Shown here: positions 17,071-25,818 of the stretch, in pieces | Layout of the letters: the number at the start of each line of letters is the position of its first letter | How positions within the stretch are numbered: the first letter of the stretch is position 1 | DNA from: JAUYQR01 sp031415015 | GTDB lineage: Bacteria > Pseudomonadota > Alphaproteobacteria > Rhodobacterales > Rhodobacteraceae | Reading direction: 5' to 3' | Length of the DNA: 64,000 bases | Assembly: GCA_031415015.1 (NCBI GenBank) | Contig: JANOQT010000044.1 | Coordinates: 1 to 64,000 of the forward strand | The notes under the pieces: model-generated | The model's input: the letters and a program-made list of their open reading frames with translations, nothing else | Database searches by the model: none | What the model was told of the DNA's origin: nothing | Position numbers and translations under genes: made by a program

Positions 17071-17907
17071 ATGAAACTCCTCCGCTACGGCCCGCGCGGC
17101 CAGGAAAAACCCGGCCTTCTGGATGCCGACGGCAATATCCGCGACCTTTCGGGCGTGGTCGGTGATCTTGCGGGCGAGGTGCTGACCAACCTTGACCGCC
17201 TCAAATCCATCGACCCGGCAACGCTGCCCTTGGTCCCCGGCACCCCCCGCTTTGGCGCTTGCGTCGCGGGCACCGGAAAGTTCATCTGCATCGGTCTGAA
17301 CTACGCCGACCATGCCGCCGAATCCGGCATGGCGGTGCCACCAGAGCCGGTGATCTTCATGAAGGCCACCGCCGCGATCTGTGGGCCGACGGACCCGATC
17401 CTGATCCCGCGCACGTCCCAGAAAACCGACTGGGAGGTCGAACTCGGCGTCGTGATCGGCAAAGCCGCGAAATACGTGACCGAAGCCGACGCCCTGAACC
17501 ACGTCGCGGGCTATTGCGTGATCAACGATGTCTCCGAACGTGCCTTCCAGATGGAACGCGCGGGCCAGTGGACTAAGGGTAAATCCTGCGACAACTTCGG
17601 CCAGACCGGCCCGTGGCTGGTGACACCTGACGAAGTGCCGGAACCGCAGAACCTTGGCATGTGGCTGACGGTGAATGGCGACAAGGCGCAGAACGGCTCC
17701 ACCAAGACGATGGTCTACGGCGTGGCGCACCTTGTCAGCTACCTGTCGCAGTTCATGACCCTGCACCCCGGCGACATCATCTCCACTGGTACGCCCCCCG
17801 GCGTCGGCCATGGCATGAAACCGCCGCGCTACCTCAAGGTTGGCGACGTGGTGGAACTGGGCATCGAAGGCCTCGGCCAGCAGAAACAAACCTGCGAGCA
17901 GGGCTAA
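17071..17907 (+). CDS. Fumarylacetoacetate hydrolase-family protein, probable 2,4-diketo-3-deoxy-6-deoxyhexonate hydrolase
   Basis: A 278-aa FAH-superfamily enzyme. The N-terminal FAH_N-like domain (MKLLRYGPRGQEKPGLLD) is followed by the core with ICIGLNYADHAAE, metal ligands in DWEVELGVVIG and a TGTPPGVGHG loop. The sequence style is that of the 2,4-diketo-3-deoxy-L-fuconate/rhamnonate hydrolases, which split the diketo acid to pyruvate and L-lactate. Ureidoglycolate lyase is a frequent mis-annotation for this subgroup. It follows the hydroxyacid dehydrogenase by 15 bases. Confidence 0.85.
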   Translation: MKLLRYGPRGQEKPGLLDADGNIRDLSGVVGDLAGEVLTNLDRLKSIDPATLPLVPGTPRFGACVAGTGKFICIGLNYADHAAESGMAVPPEPVIFMKATAAICGPTDPILIPRTSQKTDWEVELGVVIGKAAKYVTEADALNHVAGYCVINDVSERAFQMERAGQWTKGKSCDNFGQTGPWLVTPDEVPEPQNLGMWLTVNGDKAQNGSTKTMVYGVAHLVSYLSQFMTLHPGDIISTGTPPGVGHGMKPPRYLKVGDVVELGIEGLGQQKQTCEQG

Positions 17908-17908
17908 G

Positions 17909-19033
17909 ATGACCGTCCGCAGCATCGAAGCCATTCCGGTTGCCTACCCCGAACCGAATGACCATTCGCGGCTGCGCTCGGTCTGCCTGGTGAAAATCAC
18001 CACTGAAGACGGCGCGGTTGGCTGGGGCGAATGCTGCACCTACTTCCCCGAGGCCTCCCGCGCCGCCAAGGCCTTGGTGGACGGGATGGCCGAACTGGTG
18101 ATCGGCAAGGACGAACTCCACACCCACGCCATCTGGATGGCGCTCAAGGACCACAGCTGGTGGTACGGCAACGGCGCGGGCATCGCGTCCATTGCCATCT
18201 CCGGCATCGACATCGCGCTGTGGGACCTGAAGGGCAAGGTCCTGAACCGCCCGCTGCTCGACCTCCTCGGCGGCCCCGCCAATGAGAAGATGCCCGCCAT
18301 AGCCTCGATCCACGGCACCAAAGCCTCGATCCCCGCCATGGCCGAAGACATCCAGGGCTACCTTGCGGGCGGCATGCAAGGCGTCAAGATCGGCTTCGGC
18401 AAACGCGGCGACGCGCATCTGGGGTTTGACCACACCCGCGACGTCACCTTCGTGAAAACCGTTCGCGAAGCCATCGGCGACAAGCGTCTGATGATCGACC
18501 TTGGCATCAAGAACTTCTGGGACGTCCCCACCGCCATTCAGCGCGCCCGCGCCTTTGAACCCTACCAGGTCCACTGGCTCGAAGAACCCCTCGGCGACCA
18601 CGACCCCGAAGGCTACAAAGCCCTGCGCGCTGCCACCTCGCTGAAAATCGGCTACGGCGAGAAAGAGTGGAACCACAAGGGCGTCGAACGCATCGTCACC
18701 ACCGGAACCGTCGACGTGATCGGCCTTGACCCCGGTCGTATCGAAGGCATCACCGGCTTTCTGAAGGCGGCAGAAATCTGCCATGCCCATCGCCGGCAGG
18801 CCAACGCCCACAACTTCTCCACCGCCATCGTCTCCGCCGCGTCGCAAGCCCTGTCCTTCGCCTGCCCCGCCTGCAAGGAACTGGAGCTGCAACCCGTCTA
18901 CGGCCCCGCCCAATCCGATCTCGTCGACAAACCAGTCTGGCACACCGACGGCTGGATCAACCTGCCCGAAGGCCCCGGCCTCGGCATCCAGATCAACGAA
19001 GACCTGGTCCAATCCGCAAGGCTGGACACATGA
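17909..19033 (+). CDS. Mandelate racemase/enolase-superfamily sugar-acid dehydratase
   Basis: A 374-aa enolase-superfamily protein. Metal ligands are readable as Asp in LMIDLG, Glu in LEEPL and Glu in YGEKEW. The acid-base groups are a KxxxxK-type stretch VKIGFGKRG and the Asp/His pair in GLDPGRIEG and NAHNFS. Members dehydrate aldonates such as L-rhamnonate or L-fuconate to 2-keto-3-deoxy acids, which fits the neighbours. The third ligand region (GEKEW) differs from the best-known L-rhamnonate dehydratases, so the exact aldonate is open. It starts two bases after the FAH gene. Confidence 0.85.
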   Translation: MTVRSIEAIPVAYPEPNDHSRLRSVCLVKITTEDGAVGWGECCTYFPEASRAAKALVDGMAELVIGKDELHTHAIWMALKDHSWWYGNGAGIASIAISGIDIALWDLKGKVLNRPLLDLLGGPANEKMPAIASIHGTKASIPAMAEDIQGYLAGGMQGVKIGFGKRGDAHLGFDHTRDVTFVKTVREAIGDKRLMIDLGIKNFWDVPTAIQRARAFEPYQVHWLEEPLGDHDPEGYKALRAATSLKIGYGEKEWNHKGVERIVTTGTVDVIGLDPGRIEGITGFLKAAEICHAHRRQANAHNFSTAIVSAASQALSFACPACKELELQPVYGPAQSDLVDKPVWHTDGWINLPEGPGLGIQINEDLVQSARLDT

Positions 19034-19794
19034 CCCACCTCGACTGGGGCCTCACCGGCAAAACCGTCATCGTCACCGGCGCAACGGGTGCCATCGGCCG
19101 CGCCATAGCCGAAGGCTTCGCCGAGGCGGGCGCGAAGGTTGCAATCCTCGACCTCGACCAATCCGCCTGCGATGCCACCGCCCGCAGCATCGGGCCCCGG
19201 CACAAAGGCTACGGCGCCGACCTGCGCCAGATCGCCCAACTTCCCGCCCTGATCGGGGCAATTGAACAAGACCTCGGCCTCGCGACCACCCTCGTCAACG
19301 TCGCAGGCATCATCCTGCGCACCCCCGACCTGTTCACCGTCACTGAGAAAGCCTGGGACGCCCAGCACGACATCAACCTCAAGGCGCTGTTCTTCCTGAC
19401 CCAGGCCTTCGCCAGACGCCTCGCCGATACCGGGACCCCCGGCTCAGTGGTCAACTATTCGTCGCAAGGCGCCATGTCCGGCGGTTTTGGCGGATCCGTC
19501 GTCTACAACGCCACCAAAGGTGCCATCACCACGATGACCCGCGGCATGGCTCGCTCCTGGGCCCCGCTCAACATCCGCGTCAACTCCGTCGCGCCGGGTC
19601 TTGTCGATACGCCAATGCTGCAAACACCCGGCCAGACCGAATCCGACCGCGACGCCATGATCCAGTCCATCCCGATGAAGCGCCTAGGCCTGCCAGAAGA
19701 TCACGTCGGCGCGACAGTCTTCCTCGCCTCCGACATGGCGCGCTACATGACCGGGGCGATGATCAACGTCTCCGGGGGCTTCCTGATGTACTGA
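19030..19794 (+). CDS. SDR family oxidoreductase, probable 2-keto-3-deoxy-aldonate dehydrogenase
   Basis: A 254-aa classical SDR with cofactor loop TGATGAIG (residues 16-23), VNVAGI, catalytic Ser in NYSSQG, YxxxK as YNATK and the closing MINVSGGFLMY. It overlaps the dehydratase gene by ATGA and lies two genes after the FAH hydrolase. In the known diketo-hydrolase route an SDR oxidises 2-keto-3-deoxy-L-rhamnonate or -fuconate at C4 before hydrolysis, so one of the two SDRs here should do this. It is the last gene of the operon. Confidence 0.87.
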   Translation: MTHLDWGLTGKTVIVTGATGAIGRAIAEGFAEAGAKVAILDLDQSACDATARSIGPRHKGYGADLRQIAQLPALIGAIEQDLGLATTLVNVAGIILRTPDLFTVTEKAWDAQHDINLKALFFLTQAFARRLADTGTPGSVVNYSSQGAMSGGFGGSVVYNATKGAITTMTRGMARSWAPLNIRVNSVAPGLVDTPMLQTPGQTESDRDAMIQSIPMKRLGLPEDHVGATVFLASDMARYMTGAMINVSGGFLMY

Positions 19795-19815
19795 ACGCCC
19801 CCCATTCATCTGTCC

Positions 19816-19856
19816 CCAAAATATCCCACGGGGGTGCGGGGGTGTGAAACCCCCGC
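19816..19856. repeat. Dispersed hairpin repeat copy 2 (possible terminator)
   Basis: GCGGGGG (19836-19842) and CCCCCGC (19850-19856) pair around the same TGTGAAA loop as the copy at 5703-5746, with the same AAATATCCC-CGGG-type left flank. The stem bases differ but stay paired. It lies between the converging sugar operon and msrA. Confidence 0.6.
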
Positions 19857-19867
19857 TCGCCGCCAGC

Positions 19868-20476
19868 TTAGTGCGAAAATGCCTGACCGCCCCAGACCGC
19901 TTTCACCCGTGCATCCCGCCCGCAGGCCTCGCGATAGAACTTGTAGGCGTTGGATTGCTTCTTCGGTCCTGCGCGCGTCAGCACGATCCCGGTGCCCTTG
20001 TAGTAATCCTGATGGTAGTCTTCAGCCACCCAGAAGGTCTTCGCAGCCTTCACCGGCGTTGCGATGATCGTCCCCAGCACCGCCTCTGCATCCGCCACAG
20101 CCGCCAGCGCAGCCGCCTTTTGTGCGTCGTTCGCCACGAAGATCGCCGTCCGGTACGCATTCCCCCGGTCGCAGAACTGCCCACCCGCGTCCAGCACATC
20201 GACCGACCGCAGGAATTTGGCCATCAAGTCGCCGTAGGAAATCACCGCGTTATCAAAGGTGATCTCCACCGCCTCGTAATGCCCCTCGTGGTTATCATAA
20301 GTCGGGTTTTGCGACGCGCCGCCGGTATAGCCCGACACCACGTTCTTCACCCCCGGCACGGCCTCGAAATCCGATTCCACGCACCAGAAACAGCCTCCCG
20401 CCACGATGGCCTTTTCCGTCTTCGCCGCCGCCGCACCCGTCAGGCCCAGCAGCACCGCCATCGCCAGTTTCCACAT
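19868..20476 (-). CDS. msrA: Peptide-methionine (S)-S-oxide reductase, periplasmic form
   Basis: Repairs oxidised methionine. The 202-aa product starts with a signal peptide (MWKLAMAVLLGLTGAAAA) and then the MsrA core: catalytic Cys in AGGCFWCVE, GYTGG, the NPTYDNHEGHYEAV segment and a C-terminal YYKGTG region. The usual FWRIHDPT motif is replaced by FLRSVDVLDAGGQ, a divergent variant. A frame extends 19 codons upstream, but the ATG at 20476 has a GAGGAGCG ribosome site and makes the export signal. The export signal is itself notable, since many MsrA enzymes are cytoplasmic. Confidence 0.92.
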   Translation of the reverse strand: MWKLAMAVLLGLTGAAAAKTEKAIVAGGCFWCVESDFEAVPGVKNVVSGYTGGASQNPTYDNHEGHYEAVEITFDNAVISYGDLMAKFLRSVDVLDAGGQFCDRGNAYRTAIFVANDAQKAAALAAVADAEAVLGTIIATPVKAAKTFWVAEDYHQDYYKGTGIVLTRAGPKKQSNAYKFYREACGRDARVKAVWGGQAFSH

Positions 20477-20620
20477 GTTCCGCTCCTCATTCCATCGCCC
20501 AGAACCCTGAGGCCGCAGCCCCCTGCGGTCCACTCACTGGCGCGTGAGGTCACCAAACGGTGATCCGCCCCCTTCACCTTGCAACATTACCGGCCTAGCT
20601 TGGCCAAAACGGGGGTGCCG

Positions 20621-21520
20621 ATGACCGACAATGTTTCAACCCATCAGGCCGAAGAAGATGCGCGCAACGAGGCGATCCTGATCTGGGTCAACGGAAAAGT
20701 CGTGCCCAAGGCTCAGGCACTGGTCTCGGTCTATGATTCCGGCTTCATGCTGGGCGATGGGGTCTGGGAAGGTATCCGCCTTTACAACAACCGCTGGACC
20801 TTTCTTGACGAACATATCGACCGGCTGTTCGAGGCGGCCAAGGCCATCGACCTCGACATCGCCCGCACCCGCGATGAGGTCATCGCCGCCGTCTATGAGA
20901 CCCAGCACGCCAACGGCATGACCACCGACGCCCACGCCCGCCTGATGGTGACGCGCGGCGTCAAGACCCGGCCCTTTCAGCACCCCAAACTCAGCCAGCA
21001 AGGCCCGACCATGGTGATCATCATGGAACACTCGCGCCAGAAACTGCCCCGCCCGATCCGCCTCGCCACCGTACCGCACATGCGCGGGTTGCCGATGACG
21101 CAGGACCCCAAGCTGAACTCACACTCCAAGCTGAACTGCATTCTCGCCTGCATTGCCGCTGAAAAGGCCGGCGCGGACGAGGCGCTGATGCTGGACGTGC
21201 ATGGCTTCGTGAACACCACCAACGCCTGCAATTTCTTCATCGTCCGCAAGGGCGCGGTCTGGACCAGCACCGGCGACTACTGCATGAACGGCATCACCCG
21301 CCAGAAGGTCATCGACCTGTGTCGCGCCAACGGCATCCCGGTCCATGAACGCAACTTCAGCCTCGTCGACACCTATTCCGCAGATGAGGCGTTTCTGACC
21401 GGCACTTTCGGCGCACAGACGCCGGTGGGCATGATTGACGGCCGCACCATCGGCAGTGGCCAGATCGGCCCGATGACCGAACGGCTGCGCGGTCTTTACA
21501 AGGCGCTGGTGGGCGGTTGA
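20621..21520 (+). CDS. Class IV PLP-dependent aminotransferase
   Basis: A 299-aa fold-type IV aminotransferase of the branched-chain/D-amino-acid/aminodeoxychorismate-lyase family. It shows SVYDSGFMLGDGVWEGIR, the PLP-lysine region LNSHSKLNCILA, the TNACNFFIV segment and ITRQKVIDL. Within the family the substrate cannot be fixed. The open frame extends 42 bases upstream, but the ATG at 20621 follows a GGGGTG stretch and gives the usual length. It lies 30 bases before a dioxygenase gene and a sulfotransferase, so a joint pathway is possible. Confidence 0.87.
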   Translation: MTDNVSTHQAEEDARNEAILIWVNGKVVPKAQALVSVYDSGFMLGDGVWEGIRLYNNRWTFLDEHIDRLFEAAKAIDLDIARTRDEVIAAVYETQHANGMTTDAHARLMVTRGVKTRPFQHPKLSQQGPTMVIIMEHSRQKLPRPIRLATVPHMRGLPMTQDPKLNSHSKLNCILACIAAEKAGADEALMLDVHGFVNTTNACNFFIVRKGAVWTSTGDYCMNGITRQKVIDLCRANGIPVHERNFSLVDTYSADEAFLTGTFGAQTPVGMIDGRTIGSGQIGPMTERLRGLYKALVGG

Positions 21521-21550
21521 AGGTGTACCGGTCAATTCAGGAGGCACCAG

Positions 21551-22744
21551 ATGCAAGTGATGGATCGTTCAATGTCGCTCTTGAACGGCGTGTATTTGCA
21601 GGCCGATGACTGTGACGTCGGTGACTTTGCCGACCTGTGCGCGCAAGAGACCAGTCTTGCCGACTACCCACTGGCAGCCGAGGTCAGCAAAGGTGTCCTG
21701 ATCTACGATTGCGCCGCCCTTGCGCCGCAGGTCACCGATCCCGAAAACGCCCGGATGCTTCGTGCCGAATGGGCCGAGGCGCTTGCAAACGGACCGGGCG
21801 TCGTCGTCCTGAAAGCGGCAGAGCCCGACCATGCGGTGATCGACCGCGCCTCTGATATCTTCCGCGACCTGATTGCCGAACAGAATCGCAGCGGCTCTGG
21901 CGGTGGCGACCATTTCGCCAAGCCGGGCGCCAATGACCGGATCTGGAACAGCCTTGAAAAGCACTGCCTTGCCGATCCGGCAAACTTCGCGCGCTACTAC
22001 GCCAACCCGTTTCTGGCGCTGATCAGCGAAGCCTGGCTTGGGCCGTTCTACCAGATGACCGCGCAACTGAACGTGGTGAACCCCGGCGGCACCGCGCAAT
22101 CCCCGCACCGCGATTACCACCTGGGCTTTCAGTCTGCTGCCGACGTTCAGCGGTATCCCCGCCATGTGCAACTGATGTCGCCGATGCTGACCCTGCAGGG
22201 TGCCATCGCCCATGTCGACGCGCCGATCGAGGCCGGGCCCACGCTGCTCCTGCCCTACAGTCAACTGTATCCGGCGGGGTATCTGGCCACCGCGCGGCCT
22301 GACTTCCGCGCCTATTTCGACACCCACGCCGTGCAACTGCCGCTAGCCAAAGGTGACATGCTATTCTTCTCGCCCGCGCTGTTTCACGCCGCAGGGACCA
22401 ACCATTCCGCCCACATCAAACGGATGGTCAACCTCTTTCAGGTTTCCTCCGCCTACGGTCGCGCAATGGAATCCATTGATCGCACTGGCATGGCCAAGGC
22501 GCTCTATCCGGCCCTTCTCGCGGCACAGTCGGACGGCACCCTGACCCCCGGCCAGATCGCCTGCGCGGTTGCCGCCAGCGCCGAGGGCTATGCCTTTCCG
22601 ACCAACCTCGACCGCGATCCCCCCATCGGCGGCCTCGCCCCCAAATCACAGGCCGCCCTTCTGCACGCCGCCCTTGCCGAGCGCTGGCTACCGGACCGCC
22701 TCAACACCGCGCTGGATGCGCAGGCCGCCAAGCGACTGCCATGA
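21551..22744 (+). CDS. Phytanoyl-CoA dioxygenase-family Fe(II)/2-oxoglutarate oxygenase
   Basis: A 397-aa PhyH-like dioxygenase. The HxD pair of the iron-binding triad is in SPHRDYHLG and the distal His lies in FFSPALFHAAGTNHS; the arginine that binds 2-oxoglutarate is a candidate in IKRMVNLF. An AGGAGG ribosome site precedes the ATG. Family members hydroxylate small molecules such as ectoine, halogenation substrates or acyl chains; the substrate is not evident. It overlaps the sulfotransferase start by four bases (ATGA), so an alcohol made here could be the sulfate acceptor. Confidence 0.85.
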   Translation: MQVMDRSMSLLNGVYLQADDCDVGDFADLCAQETSLADYPLAAEVSKGVLIYDCAALAPQVTDPENARMLRAEWAEALANGPGVVVLKAAEPDHAVIDRASDIFRDLIAEQNRSGSGGGDHFAKPGANDRIWNSLEKHCLADPANFARYYANPFLALISEAWLGPFYQMTAQLNVVNPGGTAQSPHRDYHLGFQSAADVQRYPRHVQLMSPMLTLQGAIAHVDAPIEAGPTLLLPYSQLYPAGYLATARPDFRAYFDTHAVQLPLAKGDMLFFSPALFHAAGTNHSAHIKRMVNLFQVSSAYGRAMESIDRTGMAKALYPALLAAQSDGTLTPGQIACAVAASAEGYAFPTNLDRDPPIGGLAPKSQAALLHAALAERWLPDRLNTALDAQAAKRLP

Positions 22745-23457
22745 AAATCGCCATGTGGTCCGGCCCCCGGAACCTGTCCACCGCCATGATGTATGCCTTC
22801 GCCGCCCGCGGCGATTGCGCTGTCACCGACGAGCCGTTCTACGCGGCCTACCTTGCCGCCACCGGCCTTGATCACCCGATGCGCGAGGCCGTCATCGCGT
22901 CGCAAAGCACCGATCCGGCGGCGGTCGCGGCGGCCTGCACCGGCCCAAACCCCGATGGCAAGGCGCACTGGTACCAAAAGCACATGACGATGCACATGAT
23001 CCCCGCCTTTGACCGTGCTTTCCTTGCCGACCTCACCAACGTCTTCCTGATCCGCCACCCCGCCCGCGTCATCGCCAGCTACGCCCGCAAACGCGAATCC
23101 CCCACCCTTCCCGACATCGGCTTTCTACAGCAGGCCGCGCTTTTCGATCAGGTTGCCGACCGTCTGGGCCACGCTCCCCTCGTCATTTCTGCCGAAGATA
23201 TCCGTGTCAATCCCCGGGCGTCGCTGACCACCTTGTGCACCGCGCTTGGCATCCCGTTTACCGACCGCATGCTCCACTGGACCAAGGGTCCCAAACCCTA
23301 TGACGGCGTCTGGGCGCCGCACTGGTACAACGCCGTCCACCAGTCGACCGGCTTTGAAGACCCCGAAGGCCCGCTTCCCGACCTGCCACCAGCCTACCTT
23401 GAACTGGCGGAACTGGCGCTGCCCGCCTATCATCGCCTCGCCACTCACAAGCTCTGA
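22741..23457 (+). CDS. Sulfotransferase-like protein
   Basis: A 238-aa P-loop protein beginning MKIAMWSGPRNLSTAMMYAF, where the GPRNLST segment matches the 5'-phosphosulfate-binding loop. VFLIRHPARVIASYARKR matches the second (3'-phosphate) motif of PAPS-dependent sulfotransferases. It overlaps the dioxygenase gene by ATGA. Short bacterial members of this type are poorly characterised and may act on small metabolites. The next gene follows by 16 bases after an AGGAGG site. Confidence 0.82.
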   Translation: MKIAMWSGPRNLSTAMMYAFAARGDCAVTDEPFYAAYLAATGLDHPMREAVIASQSTDPAAVAAACTGPNPDGKAHWYQKHMTMHMIPAFDRAFLADLTNVFLIRHPARVIASYARKRESPTLPDIGFLQQAALFDQVADRLGHAPLVISAEDIRVNPRASLTTLCTALGIPFTDRMLHWTKGPKPYDGVWAPHWYNAVHQSTGFEDPEGPLPDLPPAYLELAELALPAYHRLATHKL

Positions 23458-23473
23458 CCTTTCAGGAGGCACC

Positions 23474-25387
23474 ATGCGCCACGCCCTTCTCTGCGCCGCA
23501 GCGCTTGCGCTGACCGCCCCTGCCGCCAGGGCCGACCTTGCCGACGCCCTGCAAACCCTTGGCGCAAAACCCTGCGAAACCGGGGACTTCGCCTGCATCA
23601 CCCTGACCGTGCCGCGCGACCACCGCGCCAACGACCCGACCGTCACAATGGACATCACTTTCGCCGTCAGTCTGGCCACCGAAGACAGCAAGGGCATCCT
23701 GTTCTACTTCGTCGGCGGTCCGGGCGGCAGTGGCCTAGCCTCGGCGGACAGCTATCTGTCGTCGTTCGACGAAAGCCTCGCGCAGAACATGGACATCGTC
23801 TTTGTCGATCAGCGCGGCACCGGCCCGGTGCATGGCCTGTCCTGCCCCAAGGCACAGGCCATTTTCGACATGTCTGACGCCAGCCCGGACAAACCCGAGG
23901 CCGCGATTAGCGCCGCAAAGACCTATGTCGCCGACTGCACCGCTGAACTGGATGCGGGCGATCTCCTCGGCCTTGTGAACACCGATCAGGCGATCCGCGA
24001 CAGCGAACTGTTCCGTCAGGCGATCGGCGCGCCGAAGGTCTGGCTTTACGGCGAAAGCTACGGCACCCAGTTTGTGCAGGACTATGCCACGAAATTCCCG
24101 GATTCGGTGCGCGGTGTCATCGTCGATGGCGTGGTTGACCTGAACCTCAGCGCCGAGGGCTTTTACAGGGCCTATACGCTGGCCGCCGAAAGCCTGCTGA
24201 ACCGCACGCTTGCCAGTTGCGCGACCCTGCCCGGCTGCGCCAAAGACATGCAGCGGGATGCCGCAGTGGTCTTTGATGATCTGACGGCACGGGTGAACAC
24301 CGGTCCGATAGAGGTTGATCTGGTGCTGGCCGATGGCACCATGGCGAAACGCCCGTTGACCATGGGTCTGCTGGAAGCGAACGCCTTTTACGCACTGTAC
24401 AGCCCCGAAGGTCGGGCCGAATTTCTGCGCGTCCTCGCGGCGGCTGAACGGGGCAATCTGGTGCCGATGCTGCAGCTTGGCTATTCCAACATGTATATCG
24501 ACCCGCAGACGCAAGTGGGCGTCGAGGATCCCGGCTGGTTCGGTGCCGCCTATTACGCCATCACCTGCACCGACTACGACAGCGGCACCGGCGCGCCCGA
24601 AGACCGCGCCGCCCGGATCATCGACGAAGCCCGCACGCTTGCCCCGAACGCCCCGCGATTGCTGCGATCCTACTATCTCGAACGTCTGGCCTGCGCCTTC
24701 TGGCCCTATCAGGGCGCGCCGGAACGGCCAGACCCCTTCGCCGGGGGCGATTATCCGACACTGGTGCTGAACGGCGACGGCGATCCGATCACCCCGATTT
24801 CCATGGCCTATTCGGTGCTGGACAACGCGCGAAACAGCTACGGCGTCTTCATGAAGGGCGGTCCGCACGTGATCTGGGGCCGTGGTCTTGCCTGCCCCGA
24901 CGGCATCGTCGCGGACCTGCTTTACGACGGCAAGCTGCCCATCGCACGCGAACAGCAGTGCGAGCAGGATTTTGTCGGTGACTACACGCCGCTGACCTTG
25001 ACCGATCCGGCGCAGATGGCCGATCCACTGGCCGTCGCGCAGGCCGTGGACACCGAACTTCTGACCATGATCGAGCTGGCCAACTGGGACGGCGAAAACC
25101 CGGTCACCGTCGGCTGCGACCGGGGCGGAACCGTCATGGCAAGCGCCTCTGACCGGGGCACCGACTATGTGCTGAAGGATTGCAGCTTCTGGCCCGGCCT
25201 GGCAGTCACCGGCACCGGCACCGAAATCGTGATGGACGAGGCCGATGACGGCGTCACCTTTGCCCTGACCATTTCCGGCAGCCATCAGGGCGAGGTGACC
25301 TACAGCTACCGCACCCGGGACGAAGCGTGGAGCATGACCGGAACCTATGACGGCAAAGCTGCCGGGGTGACCCGGACATATCCGTAA
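23474..25387 (+). CDS. Secreted alpha/beta hydrolase (peptidase S33, tripeptidyl-aminopeptidase-like)
   Basis: A 637-aa exported protein: signal peptide MRHALLCAAALALTAPAARA, then an alpha/beta-hydrolase of the prolyl/tripeptidyl aminopeptidase type. Motifs are the oxyanion loop FVGGPGGSG, VDQRGTG, nucleophile elbow YGESYGTQ, Asp in NGDGDPITP and His in KGGPHVIWG. A C-terminal beta-rich extension of about 110 residues follows the catalytic domain and is not usual for S33 peptidases. It starts 16 bases after the sulfotransferase but may be functionally separate. The frame upstream of 23474 is only an overlap of the previous gene. Confidence 0.85.
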   Translation: MRHALLCAAALALTAPAARADLADALQTLGAKPCETGDFACITLTVPRDHRANDPTVTMDITFAVSLATEDSKGILFYFVGGPGGSGLASADSYLSSFDESLAQNMDIVFVDQRGTGPVHGLSCPKAQAIFDMSDASPDKPEAAISAAKTYVADCTAELDAGDLLGLVNTDQAIRDSELFRQAIGAPKVWLYGESYGTQFVQDYATKFPDSVRGVIVDGVVDLNLSAEGFYRAYTLAAESLLNRTLASCATLPGCAKDMQRDAAVVFDDLTARVNTGPIEVDLVLADGTMAKRPLTMGLLEANAFYALYSPEGRAEFLRVLAAAERGNLVPMLQLGYSNMYIDPQTQVGVEDPGWFGAAYYAITCTDYDSGTGAPEDRAARIIDEARTLAPNAPRLLRSYYLERLACAFWPYQGAPERPDPFAGGDYPTLVLNGDGDPITPISMAYSVLDNARNSYGVFMKGGPHVIWGRGLACPDGIVADLLYDGKLPIAREQQCEQDFVGDYTPLTLTDPAQMADPLAVAQAVDTELLTMIELANWDGENPVTVGCDRGGTVMASASDRGTDYVLKDCSFWPGLAVTGTGTEIVMDEADDGVTFALTISGSHQGEVTYSYRTRDEAWSMTGTYDGKAAGVTRTYP

Positions 25388-25468
25388 CCTATCTGCTTTC
25401 TGACACGGGCGATTATATCTCGCCGCCTTCAGCCTTGGCCCGGAATCAAGGGCGAAGCCCGCCGGGCC

Positions 25469-25496
25469 GCGCCCTCCCTCCCCCTTGGGAGGGCGC
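25469..25496. repeat. GCGCCCTCCC inverted repeat
   Basis: A 10-bp perfect stem with an 8-base loop lies 82 bases after the S33 hydrolase. A further copy of the right arm is at 25578-25587. It may serve as a transcription stop for the hydrolase, but no T-run follows. Confidence 0.5.
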
Positions 25497-25790
25497 AATG
25501 CAACGTCGCAACCCGAACTGCTGTGGGATGGGTGGAACCATAAAGCGCCTATATCCAGCGTTGTAGCGCCCACCCGAGGGAGGGCGCGACCCTGTGGTGC
25601 GGAAGTGTTTTGGAAGGGCCGGACCGAGTTCAGACCCTAAGAAATTTGCCAAACCCTTCCGATGTTTCCGTCCCCACTACATGTATCCATTGACCCCAAA
25701 TAGTGTGTATACCAACGGTTCAAGCAAAAAATGCTGTGCCAAGTTGTAAGAAACGACTCGACTCACATTTTGTTCTATGGATTCATGACA

Positions 25791-25818
25791 GCGCCCACGA
25801 GCTGTAACTCGTGGGCGC
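25791..25818. other. Perfect 11-bp stem-loop
   Basis: GCGCCCACGAG and CTCGTGGGCGC pair exactly around the loop CTGTAA. It is the most stable of three hairpins upstream of the DUF1508 gene and has no T-run to make it a standard terminator. Confidence 0.65.

Noticed and set aside
23735..25573. 612-codon minus-strand frame opposite the S33 hydrolase
   Set aside because: No motif; the opposite strand has catalytic Ser, Asp and His in the right order.
25791..25818. attC-like or integron site
   Set aside because: Only a simple perfect hairpin; no R'/R'' core sites, no integrase and no cassette gene nearby.
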